Positions 35,193-43,829 of a DNA stretch of 64,000 nucleotides are shown one piece after another. Made by a program: the position numbers and the translations under genes. Below the pieces are notes generated by a model. It was not told the origin of the DNA. It saw only the letters and a list, made by a program, of their open reading frames with translations, and did no database searches. Numbering within the stretch: position 1 is the stretch's first letter; each line of letters begins with the position of its first letter. The stretch is from JAHEAO01 sp041633555 (GTDB lineage: Bacteria > Pseudomonadota > Alphaproteobacteria > Rhodobacterales > Rhodobacteraceae), in contig JBFKFZ010000004.1 in NCBI GenBank assembly GCA_041633555.1, positions 44,663 through 108,662 on the forward strand, given 5' to 3'.

Positions 35193-35223
35193 AAAAGGCC
35201 CCGATCGACGATCGGGGCCTTTT
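35193..35223 (+). terminator. Intrinsic terminator of F0 operon
   Basis: A 13-bp perfect inverted repeat (35193-35205 with 35211-35223, arms AAAAGGCCCCGAT and its complement) with a 5-base loop starts 26 bases after the atpF stop codon and ends in TTTT. It can act on both strands and also insulates the convergent OmpA-like gene. Confidence 0.9.
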
Positions 35224-35267
35224 GGCTTTTCCTGCCAGCCACTCGGACCGGCATCCATCCAGTCCGG

Positions 35268-35930
35268 TCAGTTGGGCCGAATGATGATCTCGACGCGGCG
35301 GTTCAGGGCGCGGCCCGCCGGCGTCTGGTTCGAGGCGATCGGCTGATCCTCGCCACGGCCGATCGTCACGATCCGGCGCGGGCTGACGCCGTTGTTGATC
35401 AGGACGTTGCCCACGGCATTGGCGCGCCGTGCCGAGAGGTTCTGGTTGTAGGCTGCCGCCCCGGTATTGTCGGTATGGCCGATCACCTGAACCGTCGAAT
35501 CCGGGTATCGCTGCAGGTTCTGCGCCAGCGCCCTCAGGTCGCGCTGCAAGTCGCCGCGGACCTCGGCACTGTCGACGCTGAACAGGATGTCCTGCGGCAT
35601 GGTGACGACCAGCGCGTTGCCGGTATTGACGATCGAAACCTGGTCATTGCCGATGGCGCGCTGCAGGTCGGCCGCCTGCCGGTCCAGCGAATTGCCGATG
35701 GCCGCGCCAACGCCCGCGCCGGCCAGGCCACCCAGGATGATGTTGCGCTGGCGCTCTCTGCGGTTGTCGGCTGCGATGCCGCCGATCAGTGCGCCGGCAG
35801 CAGCACCCAGGGCTGCACCCTCACCGGTACGCTGGCGCGGGTTGTTGGTCGGCGTGTTCACATCGGTACAGGCCGTCACCGTCAAAAGGGCGGTGGTGGC
35901 AACCAGCGCGGGAAATCTCAGTATAGTCAT
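35268..35930 (-). CDS. OmpA family lipoprotein with glycine zipper
   Basis: A 220-aa outer-membrane lipoprotein. The lipobox TVTAC places the acylated Cys at residue 21. A glycine-zipper region follows (GAALGAAAGALIGGIAAD and LGGLAGAGVGAAIGNSLD). The C-terminal OmpA-like domain, which binds peptidoglycan, contains QVIGHTDNTGAAAYNQNLSA, then RRANAV and ALNRRVEI. The conserved Asp and Arg for diaminopimelate contact are present. It resembles the YfiB/YiaD group and likely links outer membrane and cell wall. Confidence 0.92.
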   Translation of the reverse strand: MTILRFPALVATTALLTVTACTDVNTPTNNPRQRTGEGAALGAAAGALIGGIAADNRRERQRNIILGGLAGAGVGAAIGNSLDRQAADLQRAIGNDQVSIVNTGNALVVTMPQDILFSVDSAEVRGDLQRDLRALAQNLQRYPDSTVQVIGHTDNTGAAAYNQNLSARRANAVGNVLINNGVSPRRIVTIGRGEDQPIASNQTPAGRALNRRVEIIIRPN

Positions 35931-36058
35931 GGAATCCTCATTTCATTCGGTCCCACAGGGGACATCCCGCACAAACTGGTCCGGTTGCCCTTGATATTCA
36001 ATATCAAGCTGAGGAACGGCGCTTTTTCGCCGCAACTGGCCGGCCGCGCGCGCCCCTT

Positions 36059-36904
36059 TCAGGTGCCGCTGTCGGCTCGTGCAGCCTCCCAGGCAAGCAT
36101 CGCCCGCTTCACCGGAAGGCCCCAGTGATAACCGCCAAGACCGCCCGATTTGCGAAGTGCGCGATGGCAGGGGATGAGCCAGCTGATCGGGTTGCGGCCG
36201 ACCGCCGTTCCCACCGCTCGCACGGCGCGCGGATTGCCGATTGCGCTGGCGATCTCCGAATAGGTGGTGACATGCCCCGAGGGGATCGCCAACAGCGCCT
36301 CCCAGACCTTTATCTGAAAGGGCGCCCCGATCAGATGCATCTTGGCCTCGCCGGTTCCGAAGGCGGCGTCGACCCAGGGTCGGATATCTTCGGGCGCTTC
36401 GGTCAGGGTTGCCTCCGGCCAGCGCGCCGCCATGTCCGAAAGCGCGGCCACTTCACCGACTTCTTCCGTGAATGCCATGCCGCAAAGGCCACGGCCCGTC
36501 CCCATCGCCAGCAAACGGCCGAACGGGCTGTCGAACAAGCCATAGCGAATCGCAAGGCCCGCGCCCTTGCGGGCATATTCGCCGGGGCTCATCGCCTCCC
36601 ATTTCAGGAACAGGTCGTGCAGCCGACCAGATCCCGAAAGGCCCAACTCATGTGCCGCGTCGAGCGTCGTGAACCTTTCGGCCAGAAGTGCGCGGGCATG
36701 GTCGATCGTCAGGTACTGCTGGTAGCGCTTCGGCGACACCCCGACCCAGCGCGAGAAGACGCGCTGGAAATGCGACGGACTCATCTGCAGCCGCGCCGCC
36801 AGATCTTCCAGCGACAGTGGCGCGGTCCCGGCGGCATCGATTTCCGCGATCGCGCGGCGCATCACCCGGTAATGATAGCCTTCGTGGCTAGCGATATGGT
36901 TCAT
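36059..36904 (-). CDS. AraC-type regulator fused to O6-methylguanine-DNA methyltransferase
   Basis: A 281-aa fusion. Residues about 1-105 form an AraC-type DNA-binding domain with LEDLAARLQMSPSHFQRVFS. The C-terminal half is the alkyltransferase with the acceptor cysteine in WLIPCHRALRKSGG and the helix-turn-helix TTYSEIASAIGNPRAVRAVG. It lacks the N-terminal zinc-binding phosphotriester-repair domain of full-length E. coli Ada, so it cannot use that methylation switch. It probably repairs O6-alkylguanine and may regulate repair genes. Confidence 0.9.
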   Translation of the reverse strand: MNHIASHEGYHYRVMRRAIAEIDAAGTAPLSLEDLAARLQMSPSHFQRVFSRWVGVSPKRYQQYLTIDHARALLAERFTTLDAAHELGLSGSGRLHDLFLKWEAMSPGEYARKGAGLAIRYGLFDSPFGRLLAMGTGRGLCGMAFTEEVGEVAALSDMAARWPEATLTEAPEDIRPWVDAAFGTGEAKMHLIGAPFQIKVWEALLAIPSGHVTTYSEIASAIGNPRAVRAVGTAVGRNPISWLIPCHRALRKSGGLGGYHWGLPVKRAMLAWEAARADSGT

Positions 36905-37356
36905 GGGTCGTCTCCCCTTGCCTTGAGGATGAGATTAAGCCCCGACCTTACGATTTTCGACCCGTATCTTGCGTCTTCTTCCGCTCCCGCCACTTCGGTT
37001 TGGCCTGCCGGACCTGCACAGGATACCTCGCGATCTTCTGGTGCTCGTCACCAATTGCCCCCGCTGCGCAAGAGTCCGCATGGTTCCGGCGCGATCCGAT
37101 GGACCAGAATTCTTGCGCGCGGCGTGTCCGGAGCGCGAAGTCGGAAATGCCCCGGTTTCCGACCACGGACCAAGTGCCTTGAGGAACTCAAGCGGTGTTG
37201 TGGACCGAAAAGAGCGATGACCGGCACCGGCTTGGTCTAGTGTGACCGAACCATGCAGTCCGGCCCTGTCATCGCATCACCTCCAGTGACCGCTTTGGAA
37301 AGCGATACGAATTACAGCTTCAGTTGACTGGCGGCGGAGATTCATCAAACGGGCAA
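36905..37356. other. Intergenic region with small inverted repeats
   Basis: About 450 bases without a supported gene. A short hairpin CTTGAG-GAA-CTCAAG lies at 37178-37192 and an inverted pair CGGAAA/TTTCCG at 37142-37147 and 37156-37161. Neither has a T-run. Confidence 0.35.
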
Positions 37357-37854
37357 TCACCCGCGACCGACCCGTAGATGCACGTCCCGCCCGAGGCCGG
37401 GAATCGCGCCAAATCCATTGCCGGGCGCCTCGACAGCCTTGACCCTGATAGCGGGCGCAGGGCCGTCACTCTCGCTCTGCCAATAGCGGATGCCGGGAAC
37501 CAGCGGCTCCGACGCCACATAGCCGACAAAGCTCCCGTCAAAACCGTCGCACCGGGCATCGATCTCGATCTCTTCGACATAGATCGTACCGCCGCCCGGG
37601 CGCGCGAGTTCATGATATTCCTCGTCATATATCGGGCCTGAAGCCAGAAGATTTCCCTTCAGGTCGAGGACCCGACCGTTTCGGTTCGCATCCTCGCCGA
37701 TCTCGTGCTGCACGAAATCCTCATCCATGCCGTCATCGATGTCGCTGAACTGGATGTCGACCCGGTCCTGCGCCGGGTCATGGCCCGGCCGAAGCGACCA
37801 TGTATTGTCGTCTGCCTTGTAGACGAGCGCATCCGGCCCGTAACCACAACTCAT
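37357..37854 (-). CDS. Hypothetical acidic protein
   Basis: A 165-aa acidic protein. GGAGG lies 6 bases upstream of ATG 37854 (MSCGYGPDALVYKADD), which favours this start over upstream in-frame codons. It has aspartate-rich loops, QFSDIDDGMDEDF and GEDANRNGRVLDLKGN, the latter resembling a calcium-binding D-x-N-x-N-G loop, but no standard EF-hand pair. Two cysteines are present (near residue 3 and in DARCDGF). No signal peptide or membrane segment. Family not recognised. Confidence 0.55.
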   Translation of the reverse strand: MSCGYGPDALVYKADDNTWSLRPGHDPAQDRVDIQFSDIDDGMDEDFVQHEIGEDANRNGRVLDLKGNLLASGPIYDEEYHELARPGGGTIYVEEIEIDARCDGFDGSFVGYVASEPLVPGIRYWQSESDGPAPAIRVKAVEAPGNGFGAIPGLGRDVHLRVGRG

Positions 37855-37987
37855 TGCCATCCTCCGCCTGACTGTTCCTGGCCGGTGCAGTCTGCACAGG
37901 GTTGGTGAAGGCAGCGCCATTCCCCGTCAGAGCCATCCGCCAAGACGACCCTTGCCGATCATATTTCCAGCGGGCATACCCGCGAGA

Positions 37988-38632
37988 ATGGCCAGGCAAC
38001 TCAACTTCCATCAGATGTTCGAAGTCTTTTCGCGGTTTCAGGCGGCCGAGCCGGAACCTCAGGGCGAGCTTCATCACACCAATGCCTTCACGCTCGTGGT
38101 CGCCGTGGCCCTCTCCGCGCAGGCGACCGATGCCGGAGTCAACAGGGCCACTGGCCCGCTCTTCCAGATCGCCGACACGCCGCAGAAGATGCTTGAGCTC
38201 GGCGAAAAGGGCCTGGCCGAGCATATCAAGACGATCGGCCTCTATCGCCAGAAGGCCAAGAACGTCATCCTGCTCAGCCGGATCCTGGTCGAGGACTATG
38301 GCGGCAAGGTGCCATCCTCCCGCGCCGCGCTGCAATCGCTGCCCGGGGTCGGGCGCAAGACGGCCAATGTCGTGCTGAACATGTGGTTCCGGCAGCCCGC
38401 ACAGGCCGTCGACACCCATGTCTTCCGCATCGGCAACCGCACCGGCATCGCGCCCGGCAAGAATGTCGACGCCGTCGAGCGCGCCATCGAGGACAATGTA
38501 CCAGCCGAGTTTCAGCAGCATGCGCATCACTGGCTGATCCTGCATGGCCGCTACATCTGCGTTGCGCGCAAACCGAAATGCGGCGCCTGCCTGATCCGCG
38601 ATCTCTGCCAATATGAGGACAAGACACAATGA
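37988..38632 (+). CDS. nth: Endonuclease III (DNA glycosylase/AP lyase)
   Basis: A 214-aa base-excision-repair enzyme removing oxidised pyrimidines. The helix-hairpin-helix LPGVGRKTANVVLN contains the catalytic lysine, and VDTHVFRIGNRTGI contains the catalytic aspartate. The [4Fe-4S] cluster pattern C-x6-C-x2-C-x5-C is complete in CVARKPKCGACLIRDLC. I favour ATG 37988 (MARQLNFHQMF); the frame opens at 37952. Its stop overlaps the start of the adenosine kinase gene by 4 bases. Confidence 0.95.
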   Translation: MARQLNFHQMFEVFSRFQAAEPEPQGELHHTNAFTLVVAVALSAQATDAGVNRATGPLFQIADTPQKMLELGEKGLAEHIKTIGLYRQKAKNVILLSRILVEDYGGKVPSSRAALQSLPGVGRKTANVVLNMWFRQPAQAVDTHVFRIGNRTGIAPGKNVDAVERAIEDNVPAEFQQHAHHWLILHGRYICVARKPKCGACLIRDLCQYEDKTQ

Positions 38633-39624
38633 CCAAGCGCTTCCAGGTCGTCGGCATCGGCAATGCCATGGTCGACGTGCTGTCGCATTGCAAGGATGAC
38701 TTCCTGACCCGGAACGGGGTGAAAAAAGGCATCATGCAGCTGATCGACATGGACCGCGCGATCGAGCTTTATGCCCGCGTCGGCCCTGCAAAAGAGATCA
38801 GCGGCGGCTCAGCGGCCAACACGATCGCCGGGGTCGCGCAGCTGCAGGGGCGCGCCGCCTATGTCGGCAAGGTCAAGGACGACCAGCTGGGCGCGATCTT
38901 CGCGCATGACCTGCGCGCGCAGGGGGCGATCTATGAAACCGCGCTGGCCGAAAGCTCCTCGTCGGCAGAGACCGGGCGCTGTATCGTGCTCGTCACCTCC
39001 GATGGCGAGCGCTCGATGAACACCTATCTCGGCTGGTCGGAATTCCTTGGCCCGGCGGATATCGACGAAAAGATGATGGCCGATGCCGAATGGATCTTTC
39101 TCGAAGGCTTCCGGTTCGACGGCCCCGACAGCCATGCCGCCTTCGCCAAGGCCATCGCCGCGTCAAAGCGGGCAGGAGGGCGGGTCTCGGTCACGCTCTC
39201 CGATCCGTTCTGCATCGACCGCCACCGCGACGCCTTCGCAAAGATGCTGCGCGAGGATGTCGACCTTCTCTTCGCCAACCGGGCCGAGATCGGCTCGATG
39301 TACCAGACCGACGATTTCGACGAAGCGCTCTCCGCAGCCGCTGCCGAGGTCGAGATCGTGGCCTGCACCGACTCGGGCAACGGCGCCTTCATCATCAGGG
39401 GCGGCGACCGCTGGCATGTTCCCGCCGTGCCGACCAAGGTGGTCGACTCAACCGGGGCCGGGGACCTCTTTGCCGGCGCCTTCCTCTGGGGCCTGACCAA
39501 TGGGTATGAGCTTGAAACCTGCGGGCGCATGGCCTGCCTCGCAGCATCGGAAGTGATCAGCCATATCGGCGCTCGCCCCGAGGCCGACCTGCGGGAGCTC
39601 TTCGCCCAGCACGGATTGCTCTGA
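38629..39624 (+). CDS. Adenosine kinase (PfkB family)
   Basis: A 331-aa PfkB-family kinase, typed as adenosine kinase from Alphaproteobacteria. N-terminal VVGIGNAMVDVL and the GGSAANTIAGVAQLQGRAAYVG motif bind the sugar; DSTGAGDLFAGAFLWGL carries the catalytic aspartate and the anion hole. It would phosphorylate adenosine to AMP in purine salvage. It overlaps nth by 4 bases (ATGA), a coupling of repair and purine salvage whose logic is not obvious. Confidence 0.9.
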   Translation: MTKRFQVVGIGNAMVDVLSHCKDDFLTRNGVKKGIMQLIDMDRAIELYARVGPAKEISGGSAANTIAGVAQLQGRAAYVGKVKDDQLGAIFAHDLRAQGAIYETALAESSSSAETGRCIVLVTSDGERSMNTYLGWSEFLGPADIDEKMMADAEWIFLEGFRFDGPDSHAAFAKAIAASKRAGGRVSVTLSDPFCIDRHRDAFAKMLREDVDLLFANRAEIGSMYQTDDFDEALSAAAAEVEIVACTDSGNGAFIIRGGDRWHVPAVPTKVVDSTGAGDLFAGAFLWGLTNGYELETCGRMACLAASEVISHIGARPEADLRELFAQHGLL

Positions 39625-39628
39625 TCCG

Positions 39629-40360
39629 TCAGCCAACCCGCGCCTCTGCATCGCAGCGCTGCCAGGCCGCAACATTGACCCCCCGGATCAACAGCCAAAG
39701 GCAAAAGGACAGTTCCGCGATCAGCGGCAGCGCATAGGCGGGCGCCACGGTCTCGACCAGCGCCGGAAACAGAAACCGCACGTAGCTGCCCGCCAGATAG
39801 ACCACACCCGCCGCCGCAACGAGGGCCCCGATCGCCGAAGGCAGGAACGGCGCGCGTAGGATCAGCCAGCCGGTGATCAGGCTGTTGAGACCGAAAAAGA
39901 GCAACCCGAGGTCGTAGCCGTGGCGATGCATCTGCATCGCCAAGAGGGCCATTCCGTCAAGCTGCTCCGCGCTGAGGCCGGACGACCCGCCCGCGCCGTT
40001 CAGGATCAGCAGCGCCGCATGATGGTTCATCAGGTTGCCGCCGATGATTGCCGACTGCACCAGCCGAAAGACTGCCGCCATAAGCGCCAGCAGCGGATGA
40101 ACCGGCCGCAAAAGCCCGAACAGCAGAATGGCCAGTGCGACATCGCAAAGCGCCATGACCGAATCCGCGGCAAAGGCCATCCGGTAAAGGCTCTCGGCCG
40201 CCAGAACGGCAGCGGCACTCGCCGCGGCATCGCCCGGCACGACAAGCGCGGAACGCACGAAGACCTCGCTCCAGACGCCAAGCACGATGATGACAAGGTA
40301 AAGAATGCCCGCAACCCGGGCATGGCTCTGAACGGCGGTCGGGGAAATCCAGTTAGTCAT
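39629..40360 (-). CDS. DUF4386 domain membrane protein
   Basis: A 243-aa integral membrane protein with about six helices, typical of DUF4386. Blocks: ARVAGILYLVIIVLGVWSEV at the N-terminus and YDLGLLFFGLNSLITGWLIL near residue 160. The family has no known function. ATG 40360 is chosen; the frame continues upstream to 40744 but the extra part is low-complexity and non-family. It converges on the adenosine kinase gene with a 4-base gap. Confidence 0.8.
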   Translation of the reverse strand: MTNWISPTAVQSHARVAGILYLVIIVLGVWSEVFVRSALVVPGDAAASAAAVLAAESLYRMAFAADSVMALCDVALAILLFGLLRPVHPLLALMAAVFRLVQSAIIGGNLMNHHAALLILNGAGGSSGLSAEQLDGMALLAMQMHRHGYDLGLLFFGLNSLITGWLILRAPFLPSAIGALVAAAGVVYLAGSYVRFLFPALVETVAPAYALPLIAELSFCLWLLIRGVNVAAWQRCDAEARVG

Positions 40361-40806
40361 TGCGGTATCATCCAGCTCTTGGAAAGGATGAGAGAGTATT
40401 ACCGGCAACCCCAAGCCCGAGCCAAGACCTGCCTGACGGGCGCAGGGGCGGTTCGCACGAAACAGGGATGATGATCGAATGGAACTGCGCGCGCTAGACC
40501 CTTCCCGCGAGGGAAGGGTCGGCCGTTGTTGGAAGGGAGGGAGGGAGGATGTGGCACCCCGCCTGTTCTTGCCCGGAGGCGGAGTGCCAGCTTCTCTTCG
40601 CACCGACACAAGCTTTAGGACTCGTGCCGCAGAACCAGATTGAATCGGATTGATTAACAAAACATGAACGCTGAGCGGCTGCGGTAACAAAATGGCAGCA
40701 AATCGCCCTTCGGTTCGTCGCCAAGCTCGTCCGTCGGCGGGCAAGGGCGTGTCCGCCGGGCAGCTTCGTGCCGAAACGCGTGCAGGCAGGCCTGCGGCGC
40801 GGCGCC
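40361..40806. other. Intergenic region with palindrome and G-rich tract
   Basis: About 446 bases with no supported gene. It contains a perfect 10-bp hairpin at 40497-40520 and a purine tract GGGAGGGAGGGAGG at 40535-40548. Neighbouring genes are both minus-strand; the region holds the promoter of the DUF4386 gene. Confidence 0.45.
40497..40520. repeat. Perfect 10-bp inverted repeat
   Basis: GACCCTTCCC (40497-40506) and GGGAAGGGTC (40511-40520) around a GCGA loop. No T-run on either side, so it is not a standard intrinsic terminator; a tetraloop-capped RNA hairpin or a protein site are possible. Confidence 0.5.
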
Positions 40807-41610
40807 TCAGTCGCCGAGTTTGGCGTGAACCTCTTTCAGATCGATCTCGGACACGGGCATCTTGCTACCGGGATTGTCGATGTCGTATTTGAACAGGTCG
40901 AAGTCCTTCTTGTACATCTCGCGCACGAGATGCATCGACAGATCGTCGAAATAATCCTCGATCGGATGCTCCCGCTTGGGCCCGTGGCCCTCGGACTCGT
41001 TGAAGCGCGGGATCGTCGCCAGATCGACGGGGTTTCGGACCTCGATATTGTCCAGCACCACCTGCATCCCCTCGTTGAACTTCTCGGTAAAGAAGATCTG
41101 GTCGTAAGTGCCGCCATTGACGATATAGGTCGAGATATGGCCCGACATCGCCGACCAGTGGATGTCGGGGTCCATCGGGCGACGCCACTTGATCGTGTCG
41201 CGTGCGAACAGCAGGAACCGGCGGAAGGACTTGATCTGGTCGAAATCGCCCTCGACCTCGATGCCGTATTTCTGGATCAGAAGTGGCACGAGGTTGCCGC
41301 GATAGCGCTTGCCGTTCCTCTGGATGCCGCAGATCTTGTCGAAGAAAGAGGACAGGATGCGCCCGTAGGGATTGCGCACCGATGTGAATGCGTAGCTCGT
41401 ATGCTTCCTGACCGCCGCTTCGATCACCGGCTGGCTCTCGGGGAGCGCCCATTTGTGCAGGCCGACCGTCGCATCGTGGATGTCGCCGTCAAAGAATTCG
41501 CCGTGATCCGAGAAATACATGATCTGGCCGATGGTCGAGCAGGCGCATTTCGGCACCACGCGGTAGACGACGCTTTCGCTCGTGGTCATCCAGGTCCCTG
41601 GAAATCCCAT
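40807..41610 (-). CDS. Sulfotransferase family protein (Sulfotransfer_2-like)
   Basis: A 267-aa protein resembling carbohydrate sulfotransferases. The 5'-phosphosulfate loop is VVPKCACSTIGQ (K21) and the 3'-phosphate loop is SVRNPYGRILSSFFDK. Both match the Sulfotransfer_2 group that uses PAPS to sulfate glycans. No signal peptide or membrane helix. It is divergent from a GT14-like glycosyltransferase 146 bases away, which supports a role in making or decorating a sulfated surface polysaccharide. Acceptor unknown. Confidence 0.85.
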   Translation of the reverse strand: MGFPGTWMTTSESVVYRVVPKCACSTIGQIMYFSDHGEFFDGDIHDATVGLHKWALPESQPVIEAAVRKHTSYAFTSVRNPYGRILSSFFDKICGIQRNGKRYRGNLVPLLIQKYGIEVEGDFDQIKSFRRFLLFARDTIKWRRPMDPDIHWSAMSGHISTYIVNGGTYDQIFFTEKFNEGMQVVLDNIEVRNPVDLATIPRFNESEGHGPKREHPIEDYFDDLSMHLVREMYKKDFDLFKYDIDNPGSKMPVSEIDLKEVHAKLGD

Positions 41611-41756
41611 ACTCGATCATCCTCCTGATCCGGGAACATGCCGAAGCAACCGGTACACGTTTAGGGTGAGAAAGCAAAGAAACGCTGTTTTTTCAATGGT
41701 TGTTCACGTTATCTATGCGAACAATTGCGCCGGCTGAAAGGGCTAGGTTTCCGCGT

Positions 41757-43334
41757 ATGGCAAGAATCGCCTTCATTTTGCTGTGTCACAAGGATCCTGA
41801 CGCGATCATCGACCAGGCGAACCGGTTGACGGCGGTGGGCGACTTCATGGCGATCCATTTCGATGCCCGCGCCAAGCGCGAGCATTTCGACAGGATCGAG
41901 ACTGCGCTGAAGGACAATCCGAATGTCACATTCGCCCGCAAGCGCATCCGCTGCGGCTGGGGCGAATGGTCGCTGGTTAAGGCTACTCTGCTGGCGATCG
42001 AGGCGGCCGAGGCAGCCTTTCAGCGCGCCACGCATTTCTATTTGCTTTCGGGCGACTGCATGGCGATCAAGTCGGCGGAATACGTGCATGACTTCCTCGA
42101 CGAGAACGACTCCGACTTCATCGAAAGCTTCGATTTTCTTGAAAGCGACTGGATCAAGACCGGGATCAAGGAAGAGCGGCTGATATACCGGCATTACTTC
42201 AACGAACGCGCCCGCAAGCCACTTTTCTACGCAGCGCTAAACCTGCAGAAACGGCTGGGCCTGTCGCGCGCCATCCCTGCCGACCTGCAGATCATGATCG
42301 GCAGCCAGTGGTGGTGCCTGCGCCGCCAGACCATCGAGAAGATCCTCGACTTCTCCCGCGAGCGAATGGACGTGATGCGCTTCTTCCGCACCACCTGGAT
42401 CCCGGATGAGACATTCTTTCAGACCCTCGTGCGCCACCTGGTCCCGGAAGGCGAGATCCAAACCCGCACGCTTACCTTCCTGATGTTCTCGGACTACGGG
42501 ATGCCGGTCACTTTCTACAACGACCATTACGACCTGCTGCTCGGGCAGGATTTCCTCTTCGCCCGCAAGATCTCGCCCGAGGCGCAGGAACTGAAGAAAC
42601 GGCTCGGCGATCTCTTCGCCTCAGAGGGCGTCAGTTTCCAGATATCGAACGAGGGCCAGAGCCTCTTCAAGTTCCTCACCGGTCGCGGCCGCGAGGGCAG
42701 GCGCTTCGCCCCTCGGTTCTGGGAAACCGAATCCACCCTCGGGCGCGAGCGCGAGCTGATGATCATCAGCTGCAAGAAATGGCACGTCGCCAAGCGCCTT
42801 CTAAACCAGATCCGCAAGGTCACCAACGTCCCCTCGATCGAGTATCTCTTCGACGAGGAGGGCACGCCGCTGCCCGATCTCGGCGGCATCCAGGGAACCC
42901 TCGGCAAGCGCACCCGGCACCGCCGCGCGCTCATGCGCATGCTCTTCGACTATTACGAAACCGACCGGATGATCATCTGCCTCGACCCGAACAACATGGA
43001 TCTCTTGCAGGATTTCTACAGCGACCGCTCAAAGACCAGCCTGCTGGAAGTCGACTGCGACTTCACCGACGACTACCTCCTCGGACATGCCCGGCGCGTC
43101 GGCCTCGCCGGCGAACGCACGGGTCAGGAGACCATCGATCGGCTGCTGCCGACGATCCGCCGCGACGTCCATTTCGAGGCCGACCGCATCCGCGACGCCA
43201 ATTTCCCGAATTTCCACCGGATCCGCGAACGCGCCGGGGCCGAGGATAACGCCTTGCCCCTGTCGCGGTTTCTCGACATCACCGTCGACAAGGCTAGGGA
43301 CATCGCGGCCGCCGACCATCTCTTCGCCGACTAG
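41757..43334 (+). CDS. Beta-1,6-N-acetylglucosaminyltransferase-like protein (GT14, DUF5928 type)
   Basis: A 525-aa protein. The N-terminal 260 residues resemble core-2/I-branching glycosyltransferases: MARIAFILLCHKDPDAI, MAIHFDARAK, RCGWGEWSLVKATLLAIEAA, THFYLLSGDCMAIKSAEYVH and IGSQWWCLRRQTIEKIL. The C-terminal 250 residues form a second domain with ELMIISCKKWHVAKRLLNQI and MIICLDPNNMDLLQDFYSD, as in the DUF5928-type proteins of Rhodobacteraceae. The ATG 41757 fits family starts. It shares a divergent control region with a sulfotransferase, suggesting joint synthesis of an exported glycan. Confidence 0.85.
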   Translation: MARIAFILLCHKDPDAIIDQANRLTAVGDFMAIHFDARAKREHFDRIETALKDNPNVTFARKRIRCGWGEWSLVKATLLAIEAAEAAFQRATHFYLLSGDCMAIKSAEYVHDFLDENDSDFIESFDFLESDWIKTGIKEERLIYRHYFNERARKPLFYAALNLQKRLGLSRAIPADLQIMIGSQWWCLRRQTIEKILDFSRERMDVMRFFRTTWIPDETFFQTLVRHLVPEGEIQTRTLTFLMFSDYGMPVTFYNDHYDLLLGQDFLFARKISPEAQELKKRLGDLFASEGVSFQISNEGQSLFKFLTGRGREGRRFAPRFWETESTLGRERELMIISCKKWHVAKRLLNQIRKVTNVPSIEYLFDEEGTPLPDLGGIQGTLGKRTRHRRALMRMLFDYYETDRMIICLDPNNMDLLQDFYSDRSKTSLLEVDCDFTDDYLLGHARRVGLAGERTGQETIDRLLPTIRRDVHFEADRIRDANFPNFHRIRERAGAEDNALPLSRFLDITVDKARDIAAADHLFAD

Positions 43335-43343
43335 AGGACTGCC

Positions 43344-43724
43344 ATGGCATATGCATATGACGACCAGAACATCTTCGCAAAAATCCTGCGCGGCGAGATC
43401 CCCAACAAGACGGTGCTGGAAACCGAGCATTGCCTCGCCTTCAGCGATATCGCTCCGCAGGCGCCGCATCATGTTCTGGTCATCCCCAAGGGCGCCTACG
43501 TCAATTACGATCACTTCGCCAACGCGGCGAGCGACGCCGAGATCCTCGATTTCACCCGCACGGTCGGCAGGATCTGTGACATGCTGGGCGCCAGCCCCGG
43601 CGCGGGCGGCGCCGGCTACCGGATGATCGCCAATTCCGGCGAGCACGGGGTGCAGGAAGTGCCGCACATGCATGTCCACATCCTCGGCGGCCGGGTGCTG
43701 GGGCGGATGCTGCCGAAGGCGTAA
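43344..43724 (+). CDS. HIT family protein
   Basis: A 126-aa histidine-triad nucleotide-binding protein. The triad HMHVHILGG is complete, and the N-terminal NIFAKILRGEIPNKTVLETE and PQAPHHVLVIPKG match the HINT subgroup, which hydrolyses nucleoside phosphoramidates such as aminoacyl-AMP. It lies 9 bases after the glycosyltransferase gene, so the two are probably co-transcribed. Confidence 0.93.
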   Translation: MAYAYDDQNIFAKILRGEIPNKTVLETEHCLAFSDIAPQAPHHVLVIPKGAYVNYDHFANAASDAEILDFTRTVGRICDMLGASPGAGGAGYRMIANSGEHGVQEVPHMHVHILGGRVLGRMLPKA

Positions 43725-43784
43725 AAAGTGCAAACGGAGGCCGGACCGGACCCCAGGCTCAATCCGGAAAGTCAACAAATGAAA

Positions 43785-43812
43785 GGCCGGTAGAGCTCGC
43801 GCACCACCGGCC
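43785..43812 (-). terminator. Candidate terminator of NCS1 permease gene
   Basis: GGCCGGT (43785-43791) pairs with ACCGGCC (43806-43812). On the minus strand the stem is followed by TTTCATTT, and it lies 18 bases beyond the stop codon at 43830. The loop is 14 bases, so strength is moderate. Confidence 0.4.
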
Positions 43813-43829
43813 CATCACGTCGCGGATCG

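Noticed and set aside
40535..40548. Tandem GGGA repeat as a phase-variable tract
   Set aside because: Only about three and a half copies, and it is not in or directly before a coding start.
41700..41756. SOS box (GTTC-N7-GTTC type) upstream of the glycosyltransferase
   Set aside because: The visible repeat is inverted (GTTC...GAAC) with a different spacing; it does not match the alphaproteobacterial LexA site.
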